Part shown: in pieces, positions 1 to 8,800 of the stretch | Layout of the letters: every line of letters begins with the position of its first letter | Position numbering within the stretch: position 1 is the stretch's first letter | Assembly (NCBI RefSeq): GCF_001590865.1 | Contig: NZ_BBUY01000013.1 | Location: 1 to 64,000, forward strand | From: Streptomyces sp. NBRC 110611 | Lineage (GTDB): Bacteria > Actinomycetota > Actinomycetes > Streptomycetales > Streptomycetaceae | DNA length: 64,000 nucleotides | Reading direction: 5' to 3' | Position numbers and translations under genes: made by a program | The notes under the pieces: generated by a model | The model's input: only the letters and a program-made list of their open reading frames with translations | Database searches by the model: none | What the model was told of the DNA's origin: nothing

Positions 1-79
1 CGACGGAGCCCGCGAGCGCGGCGTAGGTGCCCCCCACCGCCCGCTGCTCCGGCAGCGGGCCGGCCTGGGTGCGAGCCAC
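1..79 (-). CDS. Possible N-terminal fragment of a protein cut by the left edge
   Basis: Downstream of the SnoaL-like gene on the same strand, one frame stays open to the window edge and reads as plausible protein from a GTG codon at 79. The residues begin V-A-R-T-Q-A-G-P-L-P and continue into a small-residue stretch that could precede a first membrane helix. There is no convincing ribosome binding site, and only 26 codons are visible. A second frame starting with GTG at 96 is also open but is very arginine-rich and looks like a shadow. If real, this would be the next gene of the cluster A minus-strand operon. No function can be assigned. Confidence 0.3.
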   Translation of the reverse strand, partial: MARTQAGPLPEQRAVGGTYAALAGSV

Positions 80-96
80 CGGTCCGGACGGCGCAC

Positions 97-564
97 TCAG
101 TTGTCGACGATGCGGGCGATGGCCTCCAGGCCGCCGAGGGCCTCGACGGTCACCAGCGGGTTCCAGAAGTCCTTGAAGCGGCTGACCTTCCCGTCCTTGA
201 TCCAGATCAGGGAGACGTACGACTGGTGGAACGGGCGGCCGGTGGCCCGGGCCGTTCCCGTACCCGTGAACTCGGCGACGAGCAGCTCGGGATCGGTGGT
301 CTCGTGGAAGACCACGTCCGAGAACCGCACATCGAGCTGCTCGGGGAAGTTCTTCATATGGCCGAGGAGGGCCTCGTGCCCCTTGATCGTCGTGCCCCAG
401 CCGGGCGGCGGGAACGGGAACTCCAGTACCCCGTCCTCGTGGAACAGGTCGACCCATGCCTCGATGTCACCGGTCTCCAGCAGCTCCAGTAAGCGGCCGA
501 ACAGCTCCCGGGCCTGGGTCCGTACGGCGGTGATGGTGGCGGTGTCGGTGTCGGTGTCGGCCAT
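97..564 (-). CDS. SnoaL-like / NTF2-fold small protein of cluster A
   Basis: The 155-residue protein belongs to the SnoaL/NTF2-like superfamily. This is seen in its length, the N-terminal helix before W-V-D-L-F-H-E-D-G, and the W-I-K-D-G-K-V and F-K-D-F-W-N-P-L blocks typical of the cone-shaped alpha+beta barrel. Family members catalyse cyclisations, hydroxylations or isomerisations on small polar substrates, or act as accessory subunits in phenazine and polyketide pathways. The ATG at 564 is chosen over a GTG five codons upstream because an AGAGGAAG ribosome binding site sits just before it. It lies 72 bases after the SDR gene and is the last complete gene of the minus-strand operon. Its substrate cannot be read from sequence. 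Confidence 0.8.
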   Translation of the reverse strand: MADTDTDTATITAVRTQARELFGRLLELLETGDIEAWVDLFHEDGVLEFPFPPPGWGTTIKGHEALLGHMKNFPEQLDVRFSDVVFHETTDPELLVAEFTGTGTARATGRPFHQSYVSLIWIKDGKVSRFKDFWNPLVTVEALGGLEAIARIVDN

Positions 565-636
565 CGGGCTTCCTCTCACGTCGTGCTGTTGCTCATGCTT
601 CTCAGGGTGTGCGGGTGTGCGGGGCGTGCCGGGTGG

Positions 637-1539
637 TCAGGCGGTGAGCTTCGCGATCACGCGGTCCAGTGCCGACGCCGGCAGGGCCCGGGCCAGTGCG
701 GCCGCGGTGCGTGCGTCCCGGCCGACGCGGTAGCGGATACGCGGCCGGTCGGAGCTCAGGGCGTGCGCGACGGCCGCTGCCACCTGGCGTGGGGTGGTCC
801 GGCTGCTGTGGGCGGTGGCGGCGTTCGCCCTGGCGAAGCGGGTGAACGCCGCGCGGTAGACGTCCGCCACGGAGGCCGGGGTGTGCTGGAGGATACGGGC
901 GGCGCCGTCGTCGACCTTGTCCCAGATGGGGGTGGCGATGGCCCCGGGCTGCACCACCGAGACCCGTACACCGTGCGGCAGCAGCTCCCGTCGCAGTGCG
1001 TCGCTGAACGCCTCCTTCGCGAACTGGGCGCAGGCATACGCGCCGAGGTAGGGGAAGGCGAGCGAGCCGACACCGGAGGTGATGTTGACGACCCGGCCAC
1101 GGGCGGCCCGCAGCCGGGGCAGCATCGCCTGGGTCACCTCCACACTGCCGATGACGTTCACGTCCAGCTGTCGGCGGAGCTCGTCCGCCGGGACGCACTC
1201 CAGGGGGGCGGAGACGCAGATGCCCGCGTTGTTCACCAGGCCCCACAGGACGGGTCGTCCGGACGCCCCGGAATCCGCGCTCTCCGCTGTCTCCGCTTGT
1301 ACTTGTGCGGCGGCTTCCCGGATGGACTCCGGGGAGGCGATGTCCAGCAGCAGCGGGCGCACCCGGCCGTGGGCGGCCGCGGCGGCCACGGCCTCGCCGT
1401 CGCGTTCGTCGCGGACCCCGGCGTGGACGAGGAAGCCCCTGCGCTCCAGGAGGAGGGCCGTTTCGCGTCCCAGACCGGTGGATGCTCCGGTCACGACGAC
1501 GGCGCGGTCACGGCGGCCGGGTGAGGGGGTGGAGTGCAT
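637..1539 (-). CDS. SDR family NAD(P)-dependent oxidoreductase
   Basis: This is a classical short-chain dehydrogenase/reductase of 300 residues. Visible family marks are the N-terminal cofactor motif T-G-A-S-T-G-L-G, the N-N-A-G motif in L-V-N-N-A-G-I-C, the catalytic serine in N-I-T-S-G-V-G, and the Y-A-C-A-Q-F region, where the usual YxxxK reads Y-A-C-A-Q. The catalytic lysine position therefore looks replaced by glutamine; the next lysine comes two residues later (F-A-K). That could shift the active site or reduce activity. P-G-A-I-A-T-P follows as expected. Start ATG 1539 overlaps the stop of the upstream acyltransferase gene in a TGATG junction, which indicates translational coupling. 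It probably reduces or oxidises a cluster A intermediate. Confidence 0.85.
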   Translation of the reverse strand: MHSTPSPGRRDRAVVVTGASTGLGRETALLLERRGFLVHAGVRDERDGEAVAAAAAHGRVRPLLLDIASPESIREAAAQVQAETAESADSGASGRPVLWGLVNNAGICVSAPLECVPADELRRQLDVNVIGSVEVTQAMLPRLRAARGRVVNITSGVGSLAFPYLGAYACAQFAKEAFSDALRRELLPHGVRVSVVQPGAIATPIWDKVDDGAARILQHTPASVADVYRAAFTRFARANAATAHSSRTTPRQVAAAVAHALSSDRPRIRYRVGRDARTAAALARALPASALDRVIAKLTA

Positions 1540-3074
1540 CACGGCCCTTCCTTCGCCGGTGAGCCGGGCGCCGGCGGGGCATCCGGCAGGGCGGAGAGGA
1601 GGGTCGTGAGGCAGTCGTCGGCGAGCGCTTCCGCGGCGCCGTCCGCCAGTGCGCCGTCGATGTAGGTGAAGTTCCAGAACAGGTGGCCGTGGCTGGTGTT
1701 GACCACCCCCACGAACTGGCCGTTCACCGACAGCCCGGCGATGAGCTGGGCGTCGGAGACCTCCCAGGGTCCGACCTTGTCGGGGAAGTCGACCCGGCCC
1801 AGGTTGGACAGACAGAGGTTGATCGGGCCTTCCTCGTCCATGAACCGCAGGAGCGGCGCAGCCCCGGCCGGCGTCTCCGGGCACATCGAGCCGTAGGTGG
1901 TGATGGCGCTGAGGGGTTCGCCCCGTTGCTTACGGGCGGCCACATCCGCGCTGATGTGGCGGGCCGTCTCCCACAGCGGGCGGTCCGGCCGGTACCGGGC
2001 GACGGTGGGGACGGTGGCCACGTACGCGCCCATCTCCTGCGACAGGACGGGCGGTTCGAGCTCGCCCCGGAAGTCGACGGGTGAGCCGATGGACACATGC
2101 TCCTGTGCCCGCGCGCCGCTCGCGCGGGCCACCGCGGTCACCATGGCCGCCGCGAGCGCACCGTGCACAGTGGTGCCCTGCGCCCGGCAGGCGGCCACGA
2201 GCACGTCCAGCTGGTGCGGCGTCAGTTCGCGGTGCAGCAGCCGCGTCCGGCGTTCCGTGAACGGCACGGTGCGGGTCGGCACCACCCTGAGGGGGCGCAG
2301 TTCCGCCATGGTCCGCGCGTCGGCGGTCTGCTGCTCCCGGCTGCGTCGCGCGCCCTCGTCGCCGCGGTGCGCGGCGGGGAGCAGCTCCTCCACCGACGGC
2401 AGTGCCCGGTAGGGGACGCGGGAGATGCCGGAAGCACCAGGGGTGCCGGGCGTACCAGGGGTACCGGAGGTGGCGGGGGTACCGGACGACGGGGGAAGGT
2501 GTCCTTCCAGCTCGGCGGCGGCCTCGATCCACTCGCGCATCAGCGACAGCCCGGTCGTGCCGTCCGCGACGTAGTGGGGCAGGGTGAGGACCAGGCACTG
2601 CTCGGGGTGCCGGCCCCCGGCCGCGCCCCGGTCCAGGACGACGGCCCGGGCCAGTGGTCCGGAACGCTGGTCCACCCGCTCGACGAGGGCGTGCCCGTTC
2701 ACCTCCGCCACCCAGTACGGCTCCCCCGCTCCTCGGTCCGCCTCCGCCGGCTCCGCCGGCAGTTCGTACCGGAGCGGGACGGTGAGGCCGTCCGCCGGGA
2801 CGAAGCGCGGGTTCGCCCCGTCCTCGTCCGTCGCGATGACGACGTTGAGCAGCGGATGACGTGCGCTCAGGACGTCCAGGGCCGCGCGCCAGAGCCGTTC
2901 CGGCAGCCGTGCGTGCACCCTGGCGACGCAGACCCCGTTGAGCGGGGAGACCTGGTCGGTGATCCAGTACCAGCGCTCCACGGGGCCCAGCGGCCGCCAC
3001 GAACCGTCCGGTGCGTGCCTGGGGGCCATCACGTCACGACCGGCCATCGCCCTCACCTCACGGCCGCCGGTCAT
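1539..3074 (-). CDS. Condensation-domain-like acyltransferase (PapA type), stand-alone
   Basis: This 511-residue protein has the chloramphenicol-acetyltransferase/condensation fold. The active-site motif reads P-H-Y-V-A-D-G (His167, Asp171, Gly172), so the second His and the Asp-Gly of HHxxxDG are kept and the first His is Pro. Stand-alone enzymes of this kind (PapA family) move an acyl chain from a carrier protein or CoA to an alcohol or amine. Residues around 212-235 form a Gly-Thr-Pro-rich low-complexity insert. ATG 3074 is chosen because it forms an ATGA overlap with the monooxygenase stop. It likely adds or transfers an acyl group to the NRPS product, and NRPS 1 itself also starts with a C domain. 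The acceptor is unknown. Confidence 0.82.
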   Translation of the reverse strand: MTGGREVRAMAGRDVMAPRHAPDGSWRPLGPVERWYWITDQVSPLNGVCVARVHARLPERLWRAALDVLSARHPLLNVVIATDEDGANPRFVPADGLTVPLRYELPAEPAEADRGAGEPYWVAEVNGHALVERVDQRSGPLARAVVLDRGAAGGRHPEQCLVLTLPHYVADGTTGLSLMREWIEAAAELEGHLPPSSGTPATSGTPGTPGTPGASGISRVPYRALPSVEELLPAAHRGDEGARRSREQQTADARTMAELRPLRVVPTRTVPFTERRTRLLHRELTPHQLDVLVAACRAQGTTVHGALAAAMVTAVARASGARAQEHVSIGSPVDFRGELEPPVLSQEMGAYVATVPTVARYRPDRPLWETARHISADVAARKQRGEPLSAITTYGSMCPETPAGAAPLLRFMDEEGPINLCLSNLGRVDFPDKVGPWEVSDAQLIAGLSVNGQFVGVVNTSHGHLFWNFTYIDGALADGAAEALADDCLTTLLSALPDAPPAPGSPAKEGP

Positions 3075-4252
3075 GACGCCGCGACCGGACGGTAGTGGAG
3101 TACAGCGTCGTTCTGCTTGGCGAACACCGACTCCGGTGCGTACCGGAAGTACAGCTCGCGGGCGCGGACGGACAGGGGCTTCTCCCACTGCTCGATGCGG
3201 CTGAGCGTACGGGAGCTCTGGACCATCTGCCGGGTACGGGCCCGGCGCCGGTTCTCGTAGTCGCGCAGCGCACGCGGCAGGTCCTGCGCGCCGGCCAGGC
3301 ACTCGGCCAGGACGGCCGCGTCCTCCATGGCCATGGCGGCGCCCTGGCCCAGGCTGGTGAGCATCGGGTGCGCGGCGTCACCGAGCAGGGTGACGGGGCC
3401 GTAGCCCCAGCGCTCCAGGAAGGGGCGGTCCCTGGCGGGCACGGTGACGATGTGCTCCCGGGGCGTCTGCCGGATGGCCGCGCCGACCTCCTCCGCCCAG
3501 CCCGCATAGGTGCGGAGGATCTCCTCCTTCGGGCCGTCCCAGGACCGGGCGACGGCGGCCGGCACGTTCCGGGTGCCCCACCAGTACGCACGGCCGTGGC
3601 CGATGTCGATGAGCCCGAACCGCTTGCCGGGCGCCCAGTAGTGGCCGACGTACCCCTTGGGCATCTTCGGGTGCGCGAACGGTACGGTCGCCAGCCAGCA
3701 GAGGTAGCCGTGCTCGTCCGGCCGTTCCGGGCCGGCGAGTTGACGGCGGATCGCGGAGTGGAAGCCGTCCGCGCCGATGAGCACATCGCCCCGGGTGCTG
3801 CGGCCGTCGGCGAACTCCACCGTCACGCCGTCCTCGTCCACCGTGAAGCCGGTGGCCCTGGCGCCGAGTTCGACCGGGCAGTCGTCGCCGAGGGCGTCCA
3901 GGAGCACCTGTTGCAGGTCGGCGCGGTGCACCGCGAAGTTGGCCGACTCAAGGCGGTTCGCGACCTCGCCCGTGCGCAGTGTGCGTATCGGGCGGCCGTC
4001 GCTGCGCAGGACGTGGATCGCGTCGAAGCTCCGGCTTCGCTCGTGCAGTGCGGCGTGCAGGTCGACGCCGACCGCGCGCAGTGCCGTCAGCGCATTGCAC
4101 ATGATGGACAGCCCGGTGCCGGCCGGCCGCAGTTCCGTGGCCCGTTCGTGGATCTCGACGCTCAGCCCCATACGGCGCAGCGTGGCGGCGGCCGTCAGGC
4201 CGCCGATGCCCGCCCCGATGATGATGACCTTGCGCCGGCGTGTGATCGTCAT
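3071..4252 (-). CDS. FAD-dependent monooxygenase (PHBH-like), candidate Baeyer-Villiger tailoring enzyme
   Basis: The protein (393 residues) is a group A flavin monooxygenase. It has the dinucleotide motif G-A-G-I-G-G near residue 13, the DG motif in V-L-I-G-A-D-G-F-H, and the FAD ribose motif L-L-G-D-A-A-H-P followed by a G-Q-G-A-A-M-A-M-E-D helix. Family members hydroxylate aromatics. Homologues paired with bimodular Ser/Pro NRPSs (LgnC, PxaB, BraC) instead carry out Baeyer-Villiger ring changes on a released bicyclic dipeptide. The pairing with the NRPS at 5881-13197 suggests the same role here, which is inference. It sits 71 bases after the KAS III gene and overlaps the next gene by 4 bases. 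The start has a GGAACGGAC-like ribosome binding site. Confidence 0.88.
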   Translation of the reverse strand: MTITRRRKVIIIGAGIGGLTAAATLRRMGLSVEIHERATELRPAGTGLSIMCNALTALRAVGVDLHAALHERSRSFDAIHVLRSDGRPIRTLRTGEVANRLESANFAVHRADLQQVLLDALGDDCPVELGARATGFTVDEDGVTVEFADGRSTRGDVLIGADGFHSAIRRQLAGPERPDEHGYLCWLATVPFAHPKMPKGYVGHYWAPGKRFGLIDIGHGRAYWWGTRNVPAAVARSWDGPKEEILRTYAGWAEEVGAAIRQTPREHIVTVPARDRPFLERWGYGPVTLLGDAAHPMLTSLGQGAAMAMEDAAVLAECLAGAQDLPRALRDYENRRRARTRQMVQSSRTLSRIEQWEKPLSVRARELYFRYAPESVFAKQNDAVLHYRPVAAS

Positions 4253-4323
4253 GAGTCCGTTCCGTCGTCGTCCAGGGGGTGTCCGGGTCCGGCCCGTGAG
4301 AGGCAGCGGAAGACCTGCCGCCC

Positions 4324-5262
4324 TCAGGGGCAGCGGATGACCTGACCCGCGTAGGCCATACCGCCGCCGAAGCCGAAGAGCAGGATGGGGGCGCCCGGGG
4401 TGATCTCCGCACGCTCCAGGAGCTTCGACAGCGCGATGGGGATGCTCGCCGCCGAGGTGTTGCCGGATTCCACGACGTCCCGGGCGACGATCGCGTCGAC
4501 GGCACCGATCTTCCGGGCGACGGGCTCGATGATGCGGAGGTTCGCCTGGTGCAGGACGACGGCGGCCAGGTCCTCCGGCGTCACTCCGGCCTTGTCACAG
4601 GCCGAGCGGGCGATGTCGGGGAGGACGGTGGTGGCCCACCGGAAGACCCGCTGGCCGTCCTGGGCGAACCGGGCCGGATCGCCCTCGATCCGCACCACCT
4701 CGGACATCTCCGGTACGGAGCCCCAGACCGGCGGTGCGACGCCCGGCTCCTCCGAGGCGGTCAGGACCACGGCACCCGCTCCGTCCCCGACGAGGACGCA
4801 GGTGGTGCGGTCGGTCCAGTCGGTGAAGGCGCTGAGCTTCTCGGCGCCCACCACCAGCGCCTTGGTGGCGGTGCCGGCACGGATGAGGCTGTCGGCGGTG
4901 GTCAGGGCGTGGGTGAACCCCGAGCAGGCGACGCTGAGGTCGAGGGCGACGGGTCCGGGCATCCCCAGCCGCCGGGCGACCCGGGCCGCCATGTTCGGCG
5001 ACCGGTCCCACGCCGTGCAGGTGGCGATGATGACCAGGTCGATCTCGGCGGCGTCCATCCCCGCGTTGGCCAGGGCCTTCTCGGCGGCCCGGGCGGCCAT
5101 GTGATCGACCGTCTCGTCATCGGCGGCGATCCGGCGGGTCCGGATGCCGACCCTGGTACGGATCCACTCGTCGCTGGTGTCGACCATGGCCGACAGGTCC
5201 TCGTTCGTCAGCACCTTCGACGGCTGGTAGTGGCCGAGCGCCACCACACGTGATCCGGTCAT
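4324..5262 (-). CDS. 3-oxoacyl-ACP synthase III (FabH-like KAS III)
   Basis: The 312-residue protein has the complete KAS III triad: Cys113 in L-S-V-A-C-S-G-F, His238 in V-L-H-Q-A-N and Asn268 in E-S-G-N-T-S. The C-terminal G-F-G-G-G block matches too. KAS III enzymes condense an acyl-CoA starter with malonyl-ACP. Some secondary-metabolism relatives transfer acyl groups or join two acyl units instead. It is the first gene of the minus-strand cluster A operon and is divergent from NRPS 1, so it could supply or extend the fatty acyl chain that the starter C domain attaches. A housekeeping fabH would normally sit with fabD and acpP, which are absent here. The ATG at 5262 follows a weak AGGAACTAGGG ribosome binding site. 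Confidence 0.88.
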   Translation of the reverse strand: MTGSRVVALGHYQPSKVLTNEDLSAMVDTSDEWIRTRVGIRTRRIAADDETVDHMAARAAEKALANAGMDAAEIDLVIIATCTAWDRSPNMAARVARRLGMPGPVALDLSVACSGFTHALTTADSLIRAGTATKALVVGAEKLSAFTDWTDRTTCVLVGDGAGAVVLTASEEPGVAPPVWGSVPEMSEVVRIEGDPARFAQDGQRVFRWATTVLPDIARSACDKAGVTPEDLAAVVLHQANLRIIEPVARKIGAVDAIVARDVVESGNTSAASIPIALSKLLERAEITPGAPILLFGFGGGMAYAGQVIRCP

Positions 5263-5880
5263 CCCTAGTTCCTGTCGACGAGTTCCCGTTACTGGGTTCC
5301 TGTTTCAGAGTCCCCCGCCGCCGAGTTCCTGCCGAGGAATTTACCCGGATTTTCCGAACTTTCCGATCGGACGTTCCGGCCGGACTTTCCGCTTTCGCCG
5401 ACACCCGGCGAGGGGACACGTACAGGGAAATATAAAAACCACGCACGGAGTGGCGCGGCTCGATTAGCGATCCTACCCGGAGGGCCTTCGGGTGGAGCCC
5501 GGATAACACCAAAAGCCCGTCGCTTCAATACTGAAGGACAACGCCGCACAGCAGGCCGGGGCCGGAGATTCCAGGGATTTTGACCACCTGAGGGCCCCTG
5601 CCGAAGGGTGTGCAACTGACTATTTCCGGCAGTTGCACACCCCTCCCCGCCGCATTCCGAAGACCACCGGAAGAGCACCGGAAGAGTGTTGCGCATCACA
5701 AACAGAGAATCCCGCTCATGGCACGGCTGGACAAAAATTCCTTTGACTACTAGAACGAAATACCGCAGGCCCTCAAGAGCGCCACTCACGCGAATCCAGA
5801 GCGGTCCGCCCTTTCAGCCGGGGGGCTCTCGGTGCGGGCCTGATCTGCTTCCGCTCCTGCCCCTCCGGAAAGGCAGTCCA
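5263..5880. other. Divergent control region between the KAS III operon and NRPS 1
   Basis: This 618-base non-coding stretch separates the two divergent arms of cluster A and is visibly richer in A and T than the flanking genes. It contains several copies of GTTCCTG between about 5271 and 5335, a short AT-rich patch around 5430-5440, and the inverted repeat at 5606-5642. An open frame running into the NRPS from a GTG at 5686 is not used here. It lacks a ribosome binding site, whereas the TTG at 5881 is preceded by GGAAAGG and starts exactly where the C-domain homology starts. Promoter elements were not assigned. Confidence 0.7.
5606..5642. promoter_or_regulatory. StrR-type operator candidate (perfect inverted repeat, 13-bp arms, 11-bp spacer)
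   Basis: The arms are perfect complements over 13 bases, and the core reads GTGCAACTG-N11-CAGTTGCAC (5610-5618 and 5630-5638). The published StrR/NovG consensus is GTTCRACTG-N11-CRGTYGAAC. Spacing, arm length and all but one position per half-site agree. It lies about 240 bases upstream of the NRPS 1 start and about 345 upstream of the KAS III start, so it could control both arms. The StrR-like gene at 13279 is the obvious candidate binder. A simple hairpin is the alternative explanation. Confidence 0.75.
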
Positions 5881-8800
5881 TTGACCACTCAGCCGCAGCT
5901 TCCGTTGAATGCGTATCAGCGGGACGTATGGGCCGCGGACTCGCTCCGGCCTGACTCGCCGCAGTTCAACTGCGGACTGCACGACCGCTTCGCCGGCCGC
6001 CTGGACCTGGACGTCCTGCGCGCCTGCGTGGAACGGGCCCTGGAGCGCAACGACGCCTTCCACCTGCGGTTCGACGAGCGGGACGGCCGGCCCTGCCAGT
6101 GGTGGGAGCACCAGGCCCCGCAGGTCGAGGTGGTGGACCTCCGCGACGCCGCCGACCCGGAAGCCGCCTGCGCCGCGTGGATGCGGTCCGCGCTCGACGA
6201 CGCCTTCACCGCCCGCCGGGGCAGGCTCTGCCAGGCCGCGCTGCTGCGCGAGACGGACACCGTCACCCACCTCTTCCTGCGGACCCACCACATCGTCCTC
6301 GACGGGTACGCCCTCAACGAGTTCAGCCTCCAGGTCAGCCGCGACTACGCGGCGCTGACCGCCGGCGCCCCCCTCGACGAGACGCCCGCGCCGGACTACC
6401 GCGACTCGGTGCCGGAGGACGCGCGGTACCGGTCCTCGGACCGGTTCGACCAGGACCGGGCCTTCTTCCGGAGCGCCCTGGACGGCGTACGCCCCGCGCT
6501 GTTCCCCCGCGCGGCGGCCAGGCCGGAGCAGCGTCCGCGCGGCCGGCACACCTTCGTCGTCGAGGGTGCGCTGGTGGACCGGATACTCGCCGCCGGCCAC
6601 TCCCCGTACGCGTACCTGACCGCCGCCTTCGGCGCCTGCCTCGCCCGGCTGCACCGCACCGACGAGGTCGTGCTCGGCGTGCCGATGCTCAACCGGCGCT
6701 CCGCAGCCGAGCTGCGTACCGTCGGCCAGTACGCCAACACCCTGCCGCTGCGCCTCACCACGCGGGACGGGCTGACCCTGCCCGAGATGGCGGCCGAGGT
6801 CCGCCGCAGGACCCGCGATCTGCGGGCGCACGAGCGGCTCGCCCTGGGCGACGTGCTGCGCGAACTCCCCGCCGGCCTCGCCGACTCCCGCCGGCTGTTC
6901 GACGTCACGGTCTCCTACCTCCGCTTCCCCCGCCCCGCGGCGCTGCCCGGTGTGCGACGGGAGACCACGCTGATCAGCACCCTGCACGAGGGCGAGGCGC
7001 TCTCCGTGGTCGTCCGGGCCTTCGAGGACACCAGCGACATCCACGTCGACCTCGGCTATGCGCGGGACGTCTTCGACGAGCACCTGCCCATCACCGGTCT
7101 GGCCGACCAGGTGCTCTCCCTGCTGCGCGCGGGCCTGGACACACCGGACCTGCCCTCCGGGCGGCTGCCGGTCCTCACCGACGCCCAGCAGCGCGAACTG
7201 CTGGCCTGGGGCACCGGCCGCACCACCGCGTTCGACCAGGACGCGACGGTGCACGGCCGGTTCGAGGAGCAGGCGCACCGGACCCCGGACCGCACGGCCG
7301 TGGCGGCCTGCGGTGCGGTGCCGGCGCTCAGCTACGCACAGCTGGACCGGCGCGCCAACCAGGTGGCCCGGCGGCTCCGGTCGCTCGGCGTCGTACCCGG
7401 CGACCGGGTCGCCGTGCTGCTGCGGCGCGGCCCCCACCTGCTCACGGCGCTGCTCGGCGTGCTCAAGTCCGGTGCCGCCTATGTCCCCGTGGACCCCGGC
7501 TACCCGGGCGCGCGGATCGCGTTCCTGCTGCGGGACTGCGGCGCCAAGGCGGTCCTGGTGGGCGACGGGCGAGAAGAGCCGGACGGGATACCCGCCGGCG
7601 TCGGCGAGGACCTCCCCGTACTGCCCGTCGGCACGCTGCTGACCGGACCGGACACCGCCCTCGAACCCGCTGCCTCCTCCCGCGACCTGGCCTATGCGAT
7701 CTACACCTCGGGTTCCACCGGTACGCCCAAGGGCGTCATGGTCGAACACCGGTCGGTGATCAACCGGCTCGCGTGGATGCAGCGCCGCTACCCCCTCGGA
7801 GAGCGCGACGTCATCCTCCAGAAGACCCAGGTCTCCTTCGACGTCTCGGTCTGGGAGCTGTTCTGGTGGGGCGTCACGGGCGCTGCCGTGGCGCTGCTGC
7901 CCGTCGGCGGGGAGAAGGACCCGCGGCACATCGTGCGGGCGATCGAGGAGTGCGGTGTGACCACTCTGCACTTCGTCCCCTCCATGCTGGGCCCGTTCCT
8001 GGACCTGCTGGAGAGTTCCCCCGCCCGGCGCGCGGCCACGGCGGCCGTTCTGCGGCAGGTCTTCTGCAGCGGCGAGGCGCTGCCGGCCTCCCGCGTCGAG
8101 CAGTTCCACCGCGTCTTCGGGGCCGACGGCCCGCTCCTGGTGAACCTGTACGGACCGACCGAGGCGACCGTCGACGTGTCGTACCACGACCTGCCCGCCA
8201 TCCCGGGAGCACCGGTCACCCGGGTGCCCATCGGGCGGCCCGTCGACAACACCCGGCTGTACGTGCTCGGTCCGCAGGACCGGCTGCAGCCGGCGGGCGC
8301 CGCGGGCGAGCTGTGCATCGGCGGCGTCCAGGTCGCCCGCGGCTACCTGGGCCGCCCGGAGCTCACGGCGGAGAAGTACACCGACGACCCCTTCGTCCCC
8401 GGGGAGCGGCTGTACCGCACCGGAGACCTGGCGCGCTGGCTCGCCGACGGCACTCTGGAGTACCTCGGCCGGATCGACGGGCAGGTCAAGGTCCGCGGCA
8501 ACCGGATCGAGCTCGGCGAGGTACAGAGCCGTCTCGCCACCGCGCCCGGTGTGCGGGACGCGCTGGTCGTCGACCGCCACTCCCCCGCACGCGGCACCCA
8601 CCTGGTGGGCTACTGCGTCGCCGACGGAGAGCTCGACGACGCCGCGCTCCGCGCCCATCTGACCGAGGCGCTGCCGGAGTTCATGGTGCCCTCGTACTTC
8701 GTACGGATCGACGGCATCCCGCTGACCCCGAACGGCAAGGCCGACCGCCGGGCGCTGCCCGAGCCCGCCGCGGCCCGCGGCGGCGACGGCACCCCGGCCG

